NCBI RefSeq assembly: GCF_000003815.2
Contig: NC_049981.1
Location: 16,167,646 to 16,227,645, forward strand
Direction: 5' to 3'
Length of the DNA stretch: 60,000 nucleotides
Source: Branchiostoma floridae
Lineage: Eukaryota > Chordata > Leptocardii > Amphioxiformes > Branchiostomatidae
Each line of letters opens with the position of its first letter. Position 1 is the first letter of the stretch. The notes beneath the pieces were generated by a model, which was given only the letters and a program-made list of their open reading frames with translations, did not search any database and was not told where the DNA came from. Below are positions 50,801 through 59,800 of the stretch, piece by piece. A program made the translations under genes and the position numbers.

Positions 50801-53800
50801 TGCAGAAGACACCTATTGGGACACCAAAGATTCTTCTTCAAAAGGATACTTTCTGATGAGGTAACAGTAATATAATTTTGTCGTACATGAATTATGTAGT
50901 TTAATGTGGTCCTACACCAAAGACAGCTGTAAGTTACAATTATTATAATCTTCTCCATTTCAGAGTGCATAATTTTAAGGTATTATACTTAAGATATCTT
51001 TCCTGACCATTACTTGGAACAAACATTTGATATGCTTATTGAAGACTTAAAGGTGAACAAGTACTTATAAATTAAGCACTAATTTTGTATCTTCACAGTA
51101 TAACGGCACCCAGTTGATAGCAAGACAAGTGTTTCAATCTCCTTGGAAATTCCTAATCATTGTAATGGATACTACAATGGACACACTCTGTTGATTTAAT
51201 TCTGTTCTGACAATAAACATTTATCCACTATATTTCATTTTTCAACTGAATTTACCCTGCAACGTAAAATACTGTAACTAAAGTACACAGTTGTTTGCTA
51301 CAAGTTTTATTTAGTACTACAAAGACCATATTTAACGGTACATTGTGCAACATGGGCAGTGACAGGATTTTCTACATATATAAGGCAGGTAGCCAACTTT
51401 TGGGCTCAGTAACTCTATATACAACTCAGACTAAACTACAATTCACTGTGGAGAAACTGTATGAATCAAGTTATCATTTTCAAAGTTCAAGTAGCGACAT
51501 CATTTAGTAAGTGACCCTTGCACAGATTTCGATCTCTAATTGCTTTTAAACACAATTTGAGTTAATCTTTTTCTAGCTGCGACTGATTTTCAGCCTCACT
51601 CGGCGACACAGAGTCTGATTCCGTCTCCTGAACTGCCACCATTCTGTCTCTATTCAGCTCTTCTTGTTGAACTTAGCTTGACATATTTCTCCACCAGTCA
51701 GGAACAATGATTGTAACTAGGGTATGGAAAGATTAATATCTTTTCAAACATCAATAAAAAAGTCAGGTGTATTTATCATCAAACAAGTGGATAATGAGGT
51801 TGCTAGCAACCGTCTAATTCTGTTTGCCCTTCCAACCAAAGTGCGGACATAGTTCACACATGCACGTTCGCAAAACAGCGTTTTGTTCGCCTAATGCTTG
51901 GGTGCTTTGCACGAATAATAGACCTGCCAAGTACGTGAGTGAGAAGATTGGGGAAAAATTTCAGGTGGGATTCCAGGCACTTTTTGGCATAAGCCCGTGG
52001 CTCAAGATATTTTGTTTAAGATGGTTGCCTGTTGTTGCTGTTATTTGTCCAGGAGTTATTTTGATTTGTTGTTTTAACTTAAAAGTGCAAGAGACTGTGC
52101 TGTGTGGATCAGTAAGGTAGGTACTATATGCACTTTTTCCATTAACTTTTGTGTGCTTCTCTTGGCAATTGAAGCGAAAAATATGTCATTGAGGCTTGTC
52201 ATGCACTGTGGAAAAGCTGAAAATGTGACATTGTGTTATAGCCAATTTTTGTCTCAGTCTCTGATGTAATGTAGATTTGTGTTGAACTTGACTGTTCTCT
52301 CAGCCGGCTTTGAAGAGCAGGATCTGTGGGTTATAGAATCACACTTCAAAGTCACAGCCCTTGTTGTACCAGCTGAACTTGGCCATGAGTCTGCCGGTTA
52401 GACACAAGATCATGTTTCATTTCAAGAGAGCTCTAAAATACAACTACATCGATGTAGCACCAACTTCAACAGAAACAGTTTTTTGAGAATGCTTAGAGAT
52501 GTACTCATGCATCATCATTAAATATGTCTGAGGTACATGTACATGTACATGTATGCCCAAGGTACACGTATGTGTATCCAGGTGTTCAAGACATTCTTCA
52601 GAAGGCCTTGATAACTTTTTTTTTCAAAGTTGCCAAGTTGCTGGGAACCATTGTGAATATTACCATGGCTGAGGTATTTCAGATATTGGGTTAGCTTTAA
52701 TGTACTAATTACATTGTACGTACAAAGGGAACCAAGGGAGATAAGGAAATTAGGAAATTATGCATTTGAAAATAGGCTACCAGACAAATCTCTATGGGAA
52801 AATTCTGGACCATTCAACCTGTATGGTTCATTCTACTTTTTTCATTATTTGTGCTTAGAGCTTGCCCCAAAACTTAATTTCATTCCTTTCATTCCATATG
52901 ATACTTACACTCAATCTTACAACCTCAACAATTCAGGCATGGGCTGAAGATATCTCCATTTATGAAATTATTAACTTAACGTTACATGGGATACCATTAA
53001 CTAAAATGATGCACATCATATTGTCACTGTCTTTAGCCAAACTGTGCTCCATAACAAACAAAGCCCCAGGCCAAAAAATGACTGACACAGATGTATACAA
53101 CACCAGGCTTAGCTTAGTTCTAAGGACACCTTAGACTGACCAGAAACACAACAGTTGAGAACGTCACACTACCTTTTTCACTCTTTGTCTAATTTTCAGT
53201 TTTTCCTGTCAACTTGATTAACTTCCTCTACACATAATTGTACACGTGTATCTCTTAGTGCCACCTGCTCAACTCCAAGGCTTGCTGGCATCTTAGATAT
53301 GCATGTGACCCACTTTAAGTATCGACTGTTGTTAAAGGCCTGGTCGTCAAGAGGGCTTAAGTCCACTTCCTGTATGTACTATACAACAGGTGGTCAGAGT
53401 AAGGAATGGAACTACATAGAGCAGAACATTTGGGATTTACAAAGTTCTCACAATTTCATGCATGGCTCATAACAAATAGGTAACGTTAATCTATTACTTT
53501 GTTTTTCAGTAGATAGACTTTATCCAAATCTAATCATGTTATAATGCTATTTCTGTATCCAAGGTACACTTGAATGACGGGCAGCCATGTTGAGACACCT
53601 AGAATAACTGATGTATGCTAACAATGGTAAAATAGGTCATTTCATTATACATGCCTCAAATTTGTTCTGAAAAACAACTGTTTTGTTACTTTTGTTCCAG
53701 AATCAAATTGCCTCCGTTAAAATAAAGAAAACAATCAATTATTTTAAAAGTCATCAATAACAGTTTTTGAGTTAAAGACAAATTGTTTAGAACATTCATA

Positions 53801-56800
53801 AAAGTGTTTGGATTCATGCTTCAATATTTGGTATTCTAATCTAATCTACAATCAACAACAGTCACTGCAACAATAATACAGTACTGTATGATAATATTGT
53901 AGTAGTACATTTGTAAGTAACTAATACTGAAACATTGTGCATTATGCTTAGATTTGGTGTAAAACATCAACCAAAAGTATGCATATTATTACTGTACTAA
54001 CTGAAAGGTTTAATTTGAGTTTCTTTGAATAATTTTCAAGACCTAAAACCTAATAGGTTAATCATCATTTGATATCACCTATGACCCTTGTACCAGTAAG
54101 GATACCACATTCTCTGATAACCACAACAAACAGCTGTGGTTGGTATGTGCTGTATGGTACCCAGGTTAACACCACACAAAGATATCTACTGCTAATAGCA
54201 CTGGCAAAGAAAACACTGCAAACTGGAGTAGCTACAACCCCATCTGTTGGTGAGTGTGTTTGGGACACCCAAATATTCCCAGGCATTTTGAAGGCACAAA
54301 GTAACACTGCCAACAGGTACAATATGCTTCTTTCACTGCAAAATACATTTAAGTGTGAAGGTAGGAATGGGATTTGTTTCAGTGGCAAAACATGGAAAGC
54401 AAAGGTAGGCATGTGAGCTAGAGGTTAAAAGAATCAATTAATATGTAATCAATTTGGGTGACCTTTGTTTTCCACTCTAGAATACTAAACAAGCAACATT
54501 TGTCTTGCAGGTGAAACATATGAGGAGTGAGACCATTTGCCTCAAAATCTTTTGGGTCATCAGGAAACCACATCAAGCCGAATATCTGACATGAACAACT
54601 ATTTAACAGATATGTTGTAGAACTTCAGATTCGTCATATGCCAGAAGAGCTGGGGACAAATTTGAACAGACCCTTCTCTAGCAATACCATGACACAACAA
54701 TTTGGACGAGAGACGCAGTTCTACCACCCGTTTGCAATAGGGGTGTCTCGTGAGCACGTATATGTTGCAGATCGGGCAGGGAGAGGCCGTGTTCAATGCT
54801 TCACCTTCCGTGGGGAGTTTGTGAGCTACTTTGACTTGAGGTTTAAGAAGGAAGAGGACAGTGAGGCGATCAACGGAATTGATGGACACGAGGAGGATGA
54901 AACGCATGAGGATGAGATGGAAGTGACTGATCTGGAGACATGGAGACAGCTAGAGCTAGAGGTGGAAAGTGGTGCGCTGATTGTCGACGGCAAGGGCAAA
55001 GTTGTGTTTGTGGGACGCGGAAAACCGTGTGGAATGGAGGAGTACACCAGCATGGAATGCACACCTGTAATCTATGCTCACAATCCTGCCACCGAGCAGG
55101 CAACGATCACCCAGATCACTGGCGTGATTGTTAGTAAAATCGAGGATGCACGACTTCTTCCTAATGGCTGCATTGCACTTGCTGATCAGAATCAAGTTCA
55201 TCTCTTAGACCCAGCGGGGTGTATCATGTCGAGTTTAGACTTGTACCATCCAGAGGTGTTTCCCGAGAATGCATCAGAGACATGTACATGTGGCAATGAC
55301 ACAGGCCAAGGATCCTTCATACGCTATCCCGTACGTTTCACGGCATGCAAGCAAGACCAGTGCATTCTGCTACCCGTGTCGATTACAAAGTATGGCGAGA
55401 TCAAAGTCCTGGATTGCAGGAAACAGACGGTTTGTTTCCAGTTTGGTTCCCTCGGATTCTGCGACGGACAGTTCAACGGAACGGCAAATTGCAGCGGACC
55501 TTACAACTATCCCCGCGACTTGTGTGTGGACATTTGGGGACGGATCCTGGTTAGTGACTATGGTAACTGCCGCATACACATGTTTGACAGAGAGGGGAGG
55601 TTCATTAAGCATGTTGTGACAAAAGGGAGCGGACTGCACACGCCCATAGCAGTCAGAACTTCCCGCGACAGTAGGGTGGTGGTGCTCAATGCTGCTCCTC
55701 CTTATGTTCAAATTTTCCCCTACGAACCTTAACAAATAGATGTGCTGTGTGAAAGGGACCAAGTGCTCTTCTATTGTCTGTGCAATTGTCTGTCTGTGCA
55801 ATTGTTACAAAATCAGGCCCCTCCTTTTCACGTTGAAGAAGGACAGACAGCCACGTAATAAGATACACCAAATAATAGTGACTGGATATGATTTGCCAAT
55901 GTCTTGTAAAGGCAATTTCTTACTTTTGTTTCATATTGGACTATAATAACTTTGTTCCCACCTTACACATTGATTTGTAGTAATAAAACCTGCTCTTTGA
56001 CAGATCTGCTAAGTGTGTCACTGGCGAAAGGTATAGTGGATAAAACGTCTGTTCTAAAATAATATCCAGTTGCTTGTGTAATTGCTATTTGTCAGTTCCT
56101 CCTGTGATTATAATCTCATCCCTTCAGCAACTGTATTACGCAATGTAGATTACATGTGAAAAAGGCTTCCCTGGCAGTGATCATTAGAAGTTTAAGGGAC
56201 GGCCCCCTGCTCACCTGGCTGTGATGTTCACCTGCTCACACCTGTCCAAGTCTACGATGTATTTGGGAGGCACGATGATGACCTCGAACTTGGGCAGAAC
56301 TTAAAGGAAAGAAAATTCTTTACATCTAGTGGAAATATGTAACATTACATGTACGATTCACAAAGTTTTTCTCAGAATAACCAAGAAGCTTTAAAGAAGC
56401 TCCATCTTAAGATTGGAAATTTCCGTTTTTCCCATTTTGAAATGTGCTAATATTTTCAATATAAAAGCACTTGGTGCAAAGTCTTTACATATGATTGACA
56501 AGTATGATGCACAGTTGTGAAATATGATAATAACTTTCATGAATATTCATTTTGAAAATTTTCTTCCTGCAGGAATTCCTGCAGGAATTCCTGCAGGAAG
56601 CGTTTTTCCTGCAGGAATGCTGCAGGCATTCCTGCAGAAATTCCTGCAGGAGAAAGGTAAATTCCTGCAGGAAGAATGTTTCCTGCAGGAATTTCTGCAG
56701 GAATGGCCTTATAATTCATATCTAAATCAATGACACAAGGTTGCTGTAAAACCTAGGTTAGGTCAGTGAGATCAGAGAATTCTAAACTCCTTGGTGATCT

Positions 56801-59800
56801 ACAAGGTAGTTAAACCTCTTTGGGTAAACTTTAGTCTTCTATGCAGTGTTAATATACTGACCTGTTCTATACACCAGTGGAGGCACTGAATAAGGCAGCT
56901 ACATGTACCATTCACTTCAGTCTCTAATTACCTGTCATTATAAATCAATACACGCATTTTTGTTGCTGGCTTTAAACACCTTCATCTAGGTGCAAAGGAG
57001 ATTATATAATGACTTCTCTAAAGATAGGTGAGAAAGGGGAGGGGAGGTGATAATATCACACTCTTGTGATAAAAAGGCCTTTGTCCCAATCTCAAGGATT
57101 TTAGAGCATGTAAAGAGTTCCAGATGAGGACAGGGTGTTGTTCTGATTGATCAATGTTCTGTGATCTGATCTGATCTGGTGACGGTTGATTATTATTTTC
57201 TATTGGGCACTTAGAACTTCATTAAACACAGCTGTCCAGTAGGTATCAAAAACCTAATAAATAAGATTCATTTAGCACCAGTGTTTAATGAATTTCTAGG
57301 TGTCCACGCACCCGGCTCGCGACACTTCTAATATTGTGTTACAGTGTCATAACTAACATAAAATATGACTGGTGAATGCCACCTGGCTATATGCTAATAA
57401 AGGATCAATGTTTTACCCTGAGGGGTGCATCATGAGATAAAGCCGCCAGTGGTTGGTTTCTGTAACCCAAACACCAGCTATCAGCATGGCAAACAAGGCG
57501 GTTCATGTCATCTACTTTTCCACCAACTGAATGTATCATTTGATTTACTACAGTTTAGAATTCAGTAAATAGTTACTGGAAGTTCCGAAAATAATTTCAT
57601 CAGGTTGGCACTGATAATAGGATAAAGGTTTTTACACAACATGTAACTAAAAGTACTGTACTTTCATTGTACAGTACTTTTCTTATGGACTCCAATGATT
57701 ATCCTATTAGGGCACCCTACCCTTACAGTACATGTGCAATTTACAATAATTGAATTTATACTTTTAAGGGAAGCTTAGGCCTGTCATGAAATTTATGAAT
57801 TTTGTGTTTATGTTCCTGACTTGCACCTACATGTACAATCAAATTGGCTTAGATACTAATAAACCCTAAGTGGTGATGTTAAAGAATTAAAGAAAAAAAT
57901 GAAAGAAGTAACCATGCCCAAGCTTCTGTACTTCTGAAAACTATGAGTAGCCACTGAAGGAAATGCATTTTCTTGAAGTGAAGTTCATTCATAGGTCAGT
58001 TATTTCTAATGCCAGGCATCTCCAGCAACAGTCAATAAAACTAGGAAAACAAAACAATAAAAAATGCCTCCATTATATATCTGTTTTATATACATAGTTA
58101 AAGTCAAGTCTGAAACATCTAATGAAATCTAATGCATTGTTTAACAGTTTCAAAACAAAATTAAATGCATAAAAAATGCTTCCTGTCATTGTCAAGGCCA
58201 TTCCTGCAGAAATTCCTGCAGGAAACATTCTTCCTGCAGGAATTTACCTTTCTCCTGCAGGAATTTCTGCAGGAATGCCTGCAGCATTCCTGCAGGAAAA
58301 ACGCTTCCTGCAGGAATTCCTGCAGGAAAAACGCTTCCTGCAGGAATTCCTGCAGGAATTCCTGCAGGAAGAAAATTTTCAAAATGAATATTCATGAAAG
58401 TTATTATCATATTTCACAACTGTACATCATACTTGTCAATCATATGTAAAGACTTTGCACCAAGTGCTTTTATATTGAAAATATTAGCACATTTCAAAAT
58501 GGGAAAAACGGAATTCCAATCTTAAGATGGAGCTTCTTTTTATCAGGTAAAGGTTCTTTGGAACATTACAGACAGAAAGTGGCTGATGGGAATGTTCGAA
58601 AAGGGTATAAAATGATATTCACCAACAAGTAAGGAAGACGTTTAATACTCCATAAATTACTACTAATTAATTCAATAATAATTTATTACTTTATTGTCTG
58701 CTTAATCATGAGAAAAGACAAGGGATGTACAACGTGTCCTGATTTGTACAGAAGAATTAAGACAATGCCTGTGGAAAATGCTGGAACAATGGCCAGAATG
58801 TACATTTGATATTGGTTATATACATATAAATATGATAATGGTTATATATAAGATTTATGATAATGGATATGTCATCAAATCATATGAGTACCACAAACTA
58901 TCTGCTCAGTAGTGCCATACATACCATATTTCTGAATACTGAATGTTTTGTTGTACGTCTGTCTCTGCACCTCCACAAAAATGGTCCAGTCCCCCAGAAT
59001 GGGCTGGTCCGAAATGGGGAAACTCATGTTCACCACCCCTGCAAAAATGGGACAGTCCAAATTGCATCCACATCCACAATGCATTTTTACTCTACAAGCA
59101 GAGGTTTGTCTTGCTTTTTATTGGTTAATTTTCACTTAAATATGTGATGCCTAATATGTTTCGAATATAAGATAGAGTTAAGTACTATATATATTTGTTT
59201 TACCTTAAGAAATGTCAGAAATGTGTCATTGTGGAAGGAAGTAACATGGGTAACATTTAATTCTCAGTTAATAATCATAGCCCATGCAAAAAAAGTGTAA
59301 TTTGTACAAGCAATAAAGCAATGTTGCAAAACTGTTTATAGTCAATACATTTATGATCAATAAAAACAATCTCCAAAAACTGATTTTTGTGATTCTGCTC
59401 TTGTTGACTAACTGTCCAATACAATGTTCAATAAATGCAGAAATCTTCAGTCACAGGTTTTATGTTCACAGTACTCATGGTAACACCTTTACTGCAAACT
59501 TAAAACCACTACAAAAATCCCTTTTCTCACCTCTGCCCACCTAAACCTTAAATGTTTCAGACATGACCTTAAAACCATCGCAAACAGTCCATTTTCTCCC
59601 TGCTGTGAGACTAAATCTATTCAATCTTACATAGAGTTACAGTAGCTTATTTGTAAGCTGGCTGACATGTATATTAGGTACATCTGTGCAAGAAAAATGG
59701 TAGCAACTTTCATCTCAACTTGAGCACTGTGATATCTGCCAGTAAAGATTACACTGACAGCTGTATCAGAAGATGAAACCGTGTGTTGTGATCGAAATGA

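Noticed and set aside
54065-54416. 115-codon frames on both strands upstream of the NHL exon
   Set aside because: Same span open on both strands, no domain, no codon structure, and not needed for the phase-consistent NHL model.
56524-58449. Open frames with LQEFLQEF or AGIPAGIP repeats
   Set aside because: They are translations of the CTGCAG palindrome arrays and exist in several frames on both strands.
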